64,000 nucleotides of DNA from Setaria digitata (taxonomy: Eukaryota > Nematoda > Chromadorea > Rhabditida > Setariidae). The translations under genes were made by a program, and so were the position numbers. Below are positions 1 to 12,200 of the stretch, piece after piece; positions within the stretch are counted from its first letter, which is position 1, and each line of letters begins with the position of its first letter. A model generated the notes under the pieces. That model did not search any database. It was not told where the DNA came from and saw nothing but the letters and a program-made list of their open reading frames with translations. The DNA lies in the NCBI GenBank assembly GCA_003640385.1, contig RCAB01000015.1:352365-416364 (forward strand). The letters run 5' to 3'.

Positions 1-423
1 CTATGAAAAACTGTTTTGCAAAGGTAAAATAGGCCAATTTCAGCTTTTGAAACCTAATAAACCAGAATGATTCATAGTTTTTTCTAGAAACTTTATTGGA
101 TTTTAAACATGATTGAAAAAAGGGGGAAAAAAAAAGATAAATCAAGTAATAAACTGAAAATGTTTATTGGATAATCTCATATACGATATTACCATTTATC
201 GAGCAAAAAAATGATAAAGTATACAACAGAAACAGCTATTTCATTCAGTAAGTTCAATTAATTATCTTATTTGATGCATACATACATGAAATAAAACAAA
301 CATATCCATTTATTTCGCTGTATTTGTTTTTCCAGTTTATGGCATTAATTTATCAGCTACATAAAAATGATGATAATTACGACTAACAACAATCTCAATA
401 TTGATAGAAGAAAGATTCCAGAA
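1..423. other. 3' flank of the GEMIN8 homolog
   Basis: This AT-rich stretch follows the minus-strand GEMIN8 stop codon. Read on the minus strand it contains AATAAA at 309-314, about 110 bases past the stop, which is the best polyadenylation signal candidate. Two further AATAAA copies lie at 163-168 and 92-97. I see no coding sequence here. Confidence 0.5.
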
Positions 424-1876
424 CTATAATTTTAACGGTATATTAGGCCATAAATGTGCATTAGGTTGGGAATAATTCTGCTCAAATCGGAGATCCAAAT
501 GTGTTTCCATTGCCAGAATTTTTTCAGTATGACTTCCATATAATTTTTTCATTTTAAGCAGCTTCCTTTGTCGGTCAGCAGATGTATCCGGCATTTGCGA
601 AGATGGAAACTCACTGCCATAAACTCCGACTGCAACGACGTAATTGAAAGAGAAAATTGTATTATTTCAAACTGACTTAATGAAGTGAGACTCGTAAATT
701 TTTGATATGAGTTAAGATATCTTGGTCATGCTAAAGACTACGTAAAATTTATCACTACTGTGGAAATAGACCAACCGGATTAATAAATTAAAATGATGCA
801 TGAGCCACTGGCAGAATTTATAAGAATTCCGAGTAGTCATTATTCATAATATTTTTGGACAGCAAAGAAGAAAAGGCACTTACTCTTGTCAGCCATCACA
901 TAGTGATCCTGCTTGCAACATCTGCTTTCCTTATTTTTCTTGGCCTCTTTACTGCGATTAGCGTCTCCTAAAACATCATATTGCCGAATGAATCAATATC
1001 TTCCTCCTCGAAAATCATTTTCAATTACACTTAAAGACGGGATCAAATATAAAATTCCGGTATCACAATTCACTGATTTGATAAAAAAAAAAGTATTTAA
1101 ATTTACATTCTAATGACTTGCAGCCTGCTAGTTCAGTGTAGCGAAGAGAATTTTTCCAAATTCTCAGCTCAAGCATTACCCATTTTATTACAGGAAAGCA
1201 AATATTTTAATCATAAGATACACTCTGAAGATATTTACTTACTTACGTTGTTTCCTGTGCTCAATTGTCTGTCGGAAAAAAGCTGCCATTTCGGTACTCA
1301 TATCAATATCCTCATCGGCACCGCGTGACGATAAATCCTCTCCAACATCTGGCAACGAGTAATTGCTACTAGTTCGTGCTAAAATAAAAATCTGCTATAT
1401 AAAAAATGCCAACACTGCTGTAAAGTAAAAAGGGGCACATTTTTCAATCTTAATCTACTAACTATAGATTAGTTCAGAAAATTCAAAATTAACCTGAAGC
1501 CAATTAAAATGCATGAAATAAATGATAATCATATAATTAACACAACAGCAAATTAAACTAGATGCTATCGATTCCAGCATATTACTAAAATGTATCAATA
1601 CTCACACAAATAATTCCCAAATATATTAATATCCCACAAAAAAAAAAAAAAAAAAGAAAAAACTGTGCTTGATAAATGAATTAATTTAACACTATATTTA
1701 CCAGCGAAATTCGATTCCATATCATTAGGAATTGAAATATCTGATAAACCGTTCACCGCATAATCTCGAGCTGATTTATGTGCTTGAACCCATCGTACAG
1801 CTGCCCGATGATAATTCCAAAAACTTGCCAAATGTTGGTCATTCAGAAACCAAGCCTTATTATCAAACATTACCAT
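424..1876 (-). CDS. GEMIN8: Gem-associated protein 8 homolog (SMN complex)
   Basis: Four minus-strand exons join in frame: 1702-1876, 1247-1378, 884-967 and 424-629, giving 198 residues (human GEMIN8 is about 240). GEMIN8 is an SMN-complex subunit that bridges SMN to the Gemin6/Gemin7 pair during cytoplasmic snRNP assembly. The match is seen at both ends. The N-terminus has an aromatic, His-rich stretch, FWNYHRAAVRWVQAHKSA (residues about 19-36), which fits the family pattern of a Trp/Tyr-His block followed by W-x-Q-x-H. The middle has an EHRKQ...DHYVMAD block, and the C-terminus has MKKLYG...KILAMETHLDLRF and ends LWPNIPLKL, close to the vertebrate WPVIPLKF end. The ATG follows a TTATTTAG acceptor directly, so a trans-splice site may define the start. 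The gene lies 1.4 kb downstream of DLGAP on the same strand. Homology comes from recalled family motifs, not a search. Confidence 0.85.
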
Positions 1877-1884
1877 CTAAATAA
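1868..1884 (-). other. Candidate trans-splice acceptor at the GEMIN8 start
   Basis: On the minus strand, CTTATTTAG abuts ATGG, leaving no 5' UTR between the acceptor and the first ATG (1876; a second in-frame ATG is at 1870). In nematodes this arrangement is typical of spliced-leader addition. No upstream cis exon was recognised. The claim that it is trans rather than cis is inference. Confidence 0.45.
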
Positions 1885-3265
1885 GCATGACAAATCTGTT
1901 CCACTTCAACGCATATCTACAATAATAATCACGCATGAAAGTATAAGGTTTAACCCCCTTCAGCTGTGAAAGTCTCATGTTGAATATGACGAACTTTTTA
2001 GCAGTTTTGAGCAAGTCAAAAACACCAACCGGTTGATAACTGGAGTTTATACCCAAAAGAGTATTCTTTTATTTTAGGTTTTTTGGTTACTTTTCCCATT
2101 CTACCACCATGAATGGATAAGTGAAATCGAAATATATGTGATTATAATTATGATTATGATGATTATTATTATTATCGAAAAAGAAAAATATTTTTTAAAT
2201 AAAACTGTTAAATGAGAGGAGTAAAACCAAGCACACATATCCACCACACACGTATATATATATATATATTATATAAGCGGCAACTTCTGCCAAAAAAATA
2301 AGCACCACGATAATTAAGAATTTTCTTTTTTAGAATAATTATATCTAAATTATGAACAAAAATATTAGGAAAGAGCAATGTTGTTGGAGCTTCACAGAGA
2401 GCTAATAATCACGAATAATGCATGAAGAGTTTTCGAAATGGATAAAATTACAGTAATTAAAACAAAAAAGCAACAACAAATAAATAAATATTAAATGGAT
2501 TTCGATGACGAGTATATAAAAAACCAACAGTTTATAAGTATACGCATAAAATGGGAGATACTTTGGTGAAACAACAATTCTGTTCATATTTGACGTATCT
2601 TTTGGTGATACGAAGCGTAACACAGAACAGAAAAAATACTTGTAACATTGATGTAATTTGAAATAACAGAAGTTTTGAAATGAAACTGCAAAGAAATCTT
2701 ACAGTGTTCAGGGCAAAAAAGCTAGATGAAAATCGAAATTGCAAGAAACGTCAAATTCGCACTTTTTTTTTTACAGCTTTTGCATATTTCTTCTTTATGA
2801 AGCAATAAAAGTAGTTGAAAAAAATATTACTCTTTATTGCAGTAATCAAATTTCAAATCCAGTGCCTAAGTAAATAAATTTTTTTCCTTCTGTATAGAGT
2901 GCTATATCTATTTTCAAATTACATACAATTTCAGTGCTATTATGCATGAAATTGTAATAACATCTCGACAAATTAATTGTGGGCAATTATTAAGCGTTAA
3001 GCTACAGTTACGTTTAAGTGATGAAGAAGAATATGCAGCTAAAACAAAAACAAAAACAAGAACAATGAAATATTTTCTGAATATTAAAAAAAAACCGAAT
3101 TCAAGCAACAATCACCATTTATGCTTTCAAAGTAAATGGTGCATAAGGTCTTGCTTAATATTAATTCATTCTGGAAGTAATAAATGATGATTTGATACTA
3201 TAAAAGAGGCGATAATTGGTAACCTAGTAAAATGGTAATCAATGACAACGCTAATTGCTGAGTAA
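1877..3265. other. Spacer between DLGAP and GEMIN8
   Basis: About 1.4 kb between two genes on the minus strand. A minus-strand AATAAA at 2833-2838 is a candidate poly(A) signal for DLGAP. There is an AT dinucleotide run near 2250-2275 and several poly-A/T tracts. The short open frames here are rich in Phe, Leu and Ile and lack splice context, so I call no gene. The spacing is compatible with a nematode operon but does not prove one. Confidence 0.5.
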
Positions 3266-6200
3266 TCAGACAGCAACATGAGTTTTGTTATCATTGTTAC
3301 GTTCACACTGATGTTCTTCTTCAGCTTTCATCAACTCTTTTTGACGTCGTTTCGCTGCAGCTAAAGCTGTCTGTCGACGCTGCACTTCAAGTGCCACTTT
3401 TTCACTATTTACTATTGGTGAGTGATACTGTGCTTTCTTTATAGAGTCACCGCGACTTTCACCGACTATGCTGAAAAAATGATTCAATTCGAAATATTTC
3501 GCTGCATATTTGTGATGAATAATTACACCATAGCAAGGTTAAACAGACCACGGGTCCCGTCCCACACAAATGGCTGTAAGAATTCTTTTATTTACAATAA
3601 CTTCAATATTGTTAAAATGAAAAGAATTACCTCACTGAAGGGAGTTCTACTTCCTTTGGTTCCCAGTGATTCCCACGAAGAGCATTGATTTCATGAAAAT
3701 TAGCCTCTAATTCTTTCAGTTCAATACTGATCAGTGCCCAGTAACCAGAAAGATCACTGAGCGTTACCTGCTGTGCATCCGAATTTTGATTCTAAAAGAT
3801 TAATTCTTCCACAAGGAAAAAGTAGCAAAAAAAAAAAGAAGAAATCAAACTGCGTATTGTTGTATAGTTTTTGAATTCACAAACAGCGAATTTTGGTGTT
3901 TCGCTGAAGCAAATGTAAAGCAAAATCACGTATCGCTTCAAGGTAGATTTGATATTACGATTTAAAGTCATAATTCCAGGAGATTAAAAGGTTAAAAGTG
4001 AAAGGTTAAAAACTAGAAACCAAATACAATGGAAATCTAAAAATAACCAGATGGCTTATCACTAAATCTTCGAATTTAGCCATTTTTTTATCCAGCAGCA
4101 GACTCGCCTTTCCAACTGCAGTTCGAATCATCCCTGCAGCATATTCCGGTATACGATCTTCTGGAAAAAGTTAAACAAAATTATTCTGTGTAATGTTTTA
4201 AAAATAAAGTGTAAAACTGCATTGGTCTAAAAGAGCACTGAAATGAGGATGAAATGAATTTTAGTCAATTAAACACCTTCTAAAAGATCATTGTTAGCTC
4301 GATCACGCTGTAGCTGCAAGCTCGTCCGCGCTTCCATCAAAAGATTACGATAAGCTTTGCAATCAGGCAAAATGAAATTGATGCCATTTTCGTTTTTTAC
4401 TTTTTCTGCCACCTGTTCATCCATTGATTGCCCATTTCCAACGGTTATCTTTAATTAAGAAAATGAAAAAATTGTTTTTATGCTATGCAAAAATTGCAGA
4501 TATTATTTACAACCGAGCTAATGGATACCCCACTTTTTCCTTACTTTTCCATTTTAATACCAGCAGTAACCCAATTTAGTTGTAAACCTGCCCTACATTT
4601 TAATAATGAAATCCGATTTGCATAAACACTTAGTTATTAGAAAAAAAAAGTTATTTAAACAAATATTTAGTCGTTAGTAATCATGGTTCCACTTTTCCAG
4701 TGGTGGATATTTTATTCAGCAGCAGAGCACCTGTTAAGTTTTTTATTCTGTAAATTAAATGCTGAAATTTTACGAAATTAAGCACAACAACAGCGCTAAC
4801 AAACTCGTTCGAATTGCAAAATCCCAAACTAAATATAAAATCTAGCCTCTGCCTGATTGTCAATGTGTGGTTCGCTCTCCACGGTCGTTTTCAGAAGGGC
4901 CTGATGCATTCGATGCGCGACAGATGGCTTTGGATTTGTATGTAAATATGCCGCACCGTACAACTGAAATCGGTTAATGGCAACGAATAAAGAAGAGTGG
5001 AAGAATTAATATCCTATTAGAACTGATAGATCAGAGTGCTTATTAGCCACAATATCTCAAAATCGAAATCAGAACAAAGCAGTTTTATAAGGCTGATCCA
5101 AAAGTACTTGTACCGTTAAACATCGATATTTTATATTGGAGAATAATACTACGCTTATATTGAATAGATATGAATATATTACATATCATTTTTTTTTTAA
5201 AACCCTTCCCTGCTTTCTACTTTAATGACTTATTACTTGTTGTTAATTTACCACTGTTGAATGAAAAATAAATTATTATAGATTTAATGAAATTCTAAAT
5301 AGTTCGTAAGAGTGGAATGGGAGACAATTCACAAATGAAAAAGTCTTCCGGAGAAAAAGAAAGTCTTGAAGTTAGAGCAGCGCAACACAGATAAGAAAAT
5401 TGTAAATGATAAACTGAAAGCTGATCATTCCACCATTATACCTAACAGGTTACCAAAGAACTTTGTTCGTCAATCTATGATATTTTCGCATTCGGCGTAA
5501 ATTGGGTGAATATAAAAAAAATAAAAATATAAAAAATTTCCATAAGTTGATGCATCAATCGTCACTCCGTTATTCAATAAAAAAATCTTGTTATAAAATT
5601 TCATTTTCTCTCATTCTAGCAGTAACTTCTATTTCTCGACCAGGATCATGACGTTCGATGAAATATGATATTTTAAAGAAACAACGACCAAGGAACTCAT
5701 AAAATGAGCTTCCACCACAAAAACAGCTCATGAAAGCTGCGCCAAATTAAGACTGTCAGTGAGACATTTAAATTTAAATAGCATTATTATGAAAATGACT
5801 AGATGCAACCTCTTCGTAGAGGTGGAATGATGGAATGATAACAGTATGTCATACTATAATCTTTCCCAAGAGGTCCCAAATGTGCTTATTGTATAAAGCT
5901 AATCAAAAGTATATTGAAAAATATGTTCTTGAGACTCCGAAAATTTTCTCTCCTGCTCCAGTTAAAGAAGTATTAAATCATTTTAAAAATTGTGAGGTGA
6001 AAACTTCTCCAAAATATTTTAGAAAAGTGACAAACTTGGTCCGAAAAAGCAATAGAATTTTGTGATGCATCAGGATGATTTAAAGGTTTCACGGTATGTC
6101 CTTCATCCAAGATAGTCGTACTTTCATTATAATGTGAATCTTCTGTTCCTGTTTAAAAAATTAATATATTTCAGAAGTGGATGAACGAAAACTGCATAAA

Positions 6201-9200
6201 CTCAAAGCACTGTAGAACAAATTTTAACAAAGTTTGATCTCAAAAATAATTTCATCATTAAACGTCCCCGCATCAAAATATAATCAAATCGCACCATTCT
6301 CCACATAAGTGAAATAGCAGCATTGCTAGTGAAAAATTACATAGATTAATATGTTATTTCATTTGTAACAAGAGTCAAGAAACAACCCATATTCCTCATC
6401 TGTCCACTCCAATTATTTTCGAGTAAATGATCAAAGTGCTCGACTAGTTGCCGCACTGGTGCTGATGTCCTTGAAATATCATCTCCCATTTGTGAATTAT
6501 TCCGACTCGTTATTTCTTCCGATGTCACACTAAAAAATTCAAAAACGAATAACTGCAGGACTACAGAAGTATTTGCAGACGGAAATAAAGCCCTTAAGTC
6601 CAGAATTCAATCTAATCAAATAATAGGTATTGCTTTTAAAACGACAGAAAATAAAAAAAAAACTGAGGAAGAATGATAGAAAATTTAAACAAATGACCAT
6701 TAATAGAAAAACAATCGAAATGAGCACATGTGAAGTTTATACTTAAGTTAGGTATATAATACAAGTTAAAGGAAACTCGTTATTAGTTCATCGAATACAC
6801 TGAGCGTCATTTCTACCTAAACCAGTAAATAAATTCTCCAAAGATGGCCCACTCTATGCCTCCAAATCCTAAAAATTCATGATGTAATATTTCAGTTTCT
6901 TTTATTCAGTGTAAAACGAGCAGCAGAGAAATGAATACTAATTAACGGGATTGAATTATTGTGAAATTTTAACAGCATCTATAATCTTTAAAAAGAAGCA
7001 ATCATAAAGTACAGTATGGAGAAAATTTGATGATCACAATGAATAATGGACCAAGTAGGCACCAATAAAATGTGATTAACCATGAAGTCGGCCAATATAT
7101 GCAACTTTTTCATAGTGCAATTTGTTACAAGTTGAGAGAGAATTGTACATGCAAAAAAAAGTGATAATAAAAATAATTCGTCCGAAATTTCACTAAGGAA
7201 GTAATGTAATGCAAATTCAGCTGACGGAAATTTTTAGTCACAGTTCCAAAAAATTGAGGGGAAAACAACGAAAAACTTTGGATTAATTGAACAGGAGTTA
7301 GACTTCACAGCTGATTTTATGGAATCATGGAGCACAATATTCAACTAGAAATGGTCAAAAATTTTTTGTAATTTTTAAAAGAAAAAATAAAACAGAGAAA
7401 ATGTTCGGGATGTTTTAACAACAGCTAATAATTAGAAATATTAGGGAATTTTGCAAGACTTTATTCTGTTTTATCGTCTGATATTAGACAAGACAACACT
7501 TGATGATAACAATCTTGTCTACATAAAAAGAAGGCATCTAAAATTCTTTTCATGTTGTCACTATTCATATAGTGTATATTTGTCACACTCTTCTACTGGG
7601 AAAATATTTGACCTTATCAATCAAATAGTGAGCAGATTTGATGACGTTAAGCCTCTTCAAGATGCCTAAACTGCATCGATATTATTAAACTAAATATTTA
7701 CAAAATGTGATTAACTAACATCTATAGCTCGTTTAAAAAAGAAAAAACGCAAATCGACTGGCTGACGTTAAGCGACGTTAATCATAGTAAATCTATATAA
7801 ATAAATAACCTCTGCAAAAATTTGGTGGATGTTACTGTTTTCTGAAGAAGCATTTCATAGGTTTTTTTTTTTCATATTTCCAATTTCCTCTTCCTAAGCG
7901 ACTTTTATTCATTTATTCTCTTATTTTTATTTTTCCAAAAAAAAGTATTTGATCTAAATTTATACCATACCGAATAATTAATGTGAGAAAAAACAAGACT
8001 TTATAGAATTCAACTTTTTTTCTCCCACTGCTGCTTCATCCTTTTAAAATCTCTTCTTTTCCTTTTAATAAAAGCCCTCTCTTGTCACAAAAAAAAGGGA
8101 ATAAATAACGATGACTCAAAGTTGTAAAGTGAAAGAGGCAATGTGAAGCTTTTAAAGAATTATTAAGATTGGGATTACCACACGAAGAATAGTCATTCTT
8201 ATGAAAGGTTGCTAAAAAAAAAAGAAAACCCAGATCTCCATGACGAATTTTTGAAGAGATAGGAAAAGAGAAAAAATGAAAAATGCGCATGACGTAAATT
8301 AGTTGAAAAATTTAAAAAAAACGTCAAATAAACGAGAAAGAAGGAATCTCTTACAATCTCTCATAAAGAAGTAATCAATTGACAAACTGGCAATGGCAAA
8401 AATCTTGGAATGGTCGACGATGAATTTGAAACCACAAAAACAACTAACCAATGACTACGTAACTAATAACTAGGCGAAGAAAGGCACTGAAGACATGAAA
8501 CAATCGATTACAACAAAAGAAACCAAGGAAATATTTGAGACGAAGAGGACGAATGCAAAAGTTTCAAGCTCTTCCAAAATCTATAAAAATTGATAATGGC
8601 AAAAAAAGACTTGGAAAAAGAGAAATAAATAAGCGTAAGAAGGAATTAAGAAAAAGTGTAGAGATAGTTTTTTTTCCCTTCAATTAAAAATAAAAATATA
8701 AAAAAGAAAACTCCTAACTCACCAAAATTTAATCGTTTTTCTTATAAACAGCAAAAATCTTCAACTTTAATCTTCCTTAAATATGAGCATATTACATTCA
8801 TTCCCTAAGAAACTTAAAACATCAAAGGAAACGAATGAATAAATATATGACTATAAGGCTATTTCTAAGGATATACGATCACTCCTGTTGGTCTGGAATG
8901 TAAACGCAAAGTGTAAAGGAATATGATACTGAATTTCGACTAGGTCATTCATCGAATGAGAGACAATATCAAGGAAAGTTTTAATGAGTATTTCTAAATC
9001 AAAATAAACAGATAAGACGATTAAGCCTTACTATTTAATTAAAACATACAATACAATACGCCAACTGCTGCATAATTAACGAACCATAATTTTTTATCTT
9101 CTTGTTCTTTTTATATTCAGCAAAGACGATAAAAAACATTGGAAAAAGACTTAACAATACTAATAAAAAAAACTTTTTTTTTTTTTTAAGGAGAGAGATG

Positions 9201-12200
9201 GGCATAACGAAAAAAGACTTTAGCTCTAAACTCTACAAAAAAAAAAAAAAAAAAAAAAAAAAGAAAAGCGAAAAAAGAGTAGACGGGCAAGAATAAATCC
9301 TATTTTAAATTTTAATTTTTAATCTACATTCAGATGAAACAGAAGTCATTCATTCACTTAAATAAATTTACACGAAACTACAGTAACCGTCTTTGATCAA
9401 AACATGACTTGGAATGACCTGTCGTCGCTGTCACTATTACACCGTGGAGGATAACTTGTTCGCAACAGGCATTTACTCCAGAAGATACAATCATTATCAA
9501 CGAGTTGTCATTACTGAGAAACAACCCGTGAAGGGCAATACTTATCATTCCATCCGTTCATTCATTCATTCATTTATTCATTCATCCACTACGCACCCAT
9601 TCATCTGCATTGTAATCTTCACCCTATCGTCCTTAAACTCTATGAATGAAAAATTTAACAGTCTGAAAAGATGAACCACATTTATCTCAAAATTTTTGTA
9701 ATATCAAAATAAAGATAGAAAATGAAACATTAGAAGTGAAAAAAAAAAAAAAAAAATAGAGTAAGTGGACACAAGCGGCTAAATTAGAAGTATGAGAAGC
9801 TGTGAATGATAAATTGTTAGTCAGAAGTGAGCTAAAAGAAATTTGCGAAGAAGGAAACTAAGTAATGTGAAGTTATCATTTGATAAGATGACGATGGTCA
9901 GGAAATCATTCATTTTGATATTATGTTTTAAATTGTGTTATAGGTTTAACACAGATGTTTAAAATACAAAATCCAATGCTGTCTGAATGTTTCACAAAAT
10001 TGGAGTTCTCTATTTGGTAAGTTATAAATTCACATAAATAAATTAAGCAACCGTAAATTTTATATTCTATACGGTGAAGAAAAAAAAAAGCAATTGTCAC
10101 TTCCAGATTCTTTAAAAATTCTAATTTTGAAATGAACCAAATTCATAGATGTCATGTGAGTTTAAATTTCTAATAATTTGCCGACCGAATAAGGACTTTT
10201 ACGGAACCTAAAATTGAGTAGCAGTAGCCAATTGAAATTTAAAATATGTTAATTAAATACTAGTATTTTGGCTTTGTAAATTAAATGATTTTGACAAAAT
10301 GAATTCATGAAAAGCAAAAATTCTTTTCTTGACAGCACAACTTTTTTAGTAAGCCAGATAATTTCGTTGACAAAAAAAAGTAGGCATTCTTCCTGGAAAC
10401 TTCTTAAAGCTTCTGTTTTTTTTTTTTTTTTTTTTCGACTGCAGCGAAGGAACAGCTTACCACTATCTATTTTCTTATTGTTACTGTAAAAGCGTACCTT
10501 TTCCGCATATCATTCCCATCATTCTGAGTGAAAGCCAATTTACGCGTCTCAACAATACTCATCGGTAATTTTGGAGGTATGGTGCTCTGCCATCGTCGAG
10601 ATTCATCGATATGACGATATGGACGACGATAACCATTAAGAGCACAACTGATTCGTAAGTAGGATGGTACACGGGTCACAACATCAAATTTATCATCTGA
10701 GTGGATATCATTTGCGTTCATAGATAATGCAGTTACACTTCTTTCCATTTCCTTTAATTTTAATAAAAATTGGGAAAAATTAGATAAGAAAAATCCGCTA
10801 GTATATTCTGCTATCAATGATCCTAACTATCATTTAATGAACAACTGAATTACGATAAAAAGTTGTATACTGTCTCATAATACCTAAAGGAAAATGAGAA
10901 ATTTTACTCAGTAGTCCGCAAAGGAACCTTAAGCGAAGTATATCACAAGAAAAACGGACTCTGTAATAAACGAGTAAATTTTGTCTTAAGACATACATTA
11001 AATATAAAAAAAGTTTCGAACCAATTAACAAATTATGGATATCATGCTACCATTAAAAGAAAACTAATACACAATGTAATACGCAGCAATCATAAACTTG
11101 CAAGATATTTTTGATGCTAAGAACATCTCCACACAGTTGAATGCACCACAATTATTCATTCATAATAGCAAGCACTTTTAAACCCAGCATTGCAACAAAT
11201 ATAAGAAACGAAAATAGTTACTGGAAGTGAATATTGATTGAAATTGAAATAGTTAAAAATTACTTGATCTTTGCGGACTGTTATAAGACGCAAGTCATTT
11301 TCTGATACTGTTGGTCTGGACAATACATCTCCAGAAGCATAGGCTGTTGGAAGGGCTGAAGTGGAGAAAACCTAAAACACTTGTCCATTAAATCACTTCC
11401 TTCACGACTGAAAAAGAATAATAATTGAGCGGTAATTACCAATTTGCATGTTATTTCCCTTACAACAGCTGGAGGAAGTGTTTTACATTTGAATAGAATC
11501 AGGTCATTACATGCGTTTTTTTTAAAGCTCATTTAACAATATGAAATACCAAATTTGTGAAACAAGCGAATGTTAGCGAAAACAACGAAGTAGCTAAAAA
11601 AAAAAAGACATAAAACATTTGAATGAACTAAGAACGCTTTCACGACCATCAAATAAACCTCGTTTTGTAAAGCGAACTACAACAGCGACCGAAATAAGTA
11701 TAACTTTGCATTAAAATAAAATTTTAAACTAACTTCATTGGGAGAGATAATTTAGTAAACCAGAAAAATTTCAGGAAAAAGAAAATTTAGAACATAAATA
11801 TTCATTAATGAAGATTATATTAACGAGGACATATTTATTTAGAAAAGGATGATGAAGTGCCACCACTAACTTTAATTTGTTAACTATTACAGTCAACAAA
11901 TTTCTTTTTAATTTCCAGACACATTTTCTATTTCTGCTATGCCGATTTTTCTATTCACTGAGTAAAACATGAAGCACAGAGGTAAAAAGCGAATGAGTGT
12001 CGAACTAAAAACAGCGAAAATGAGAAAGGAAAAGAAATGCAAAAACTTTATTTGTAGTCGGATTTGTAAAAAAAAAAAAGAAAAAAAAATTTTTAAAATA
12101 CATAACATTATATCTGAATGCAAAGGAAGAAAAAAATCCGGAGAAAAGCTAAAATCCAACTAACTATTCCCAAATAAGAAACTCTTAACAGACAATTTTT

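Noticed and set aside
4110..4135. TTCGAATC, a tRNA T-loop-like sequence
   Set aside because: It lies inside a DLGAP coding exon and has no cloverleaf around it.
5835..6065. A plus-strand frame inside a DLGAP intron, considered as a transposase or degraded element
   Set aside because: No catalytic motif, terminal inverted repeats or target-site duplication could be seen, and the surrounding sequence has many stops.
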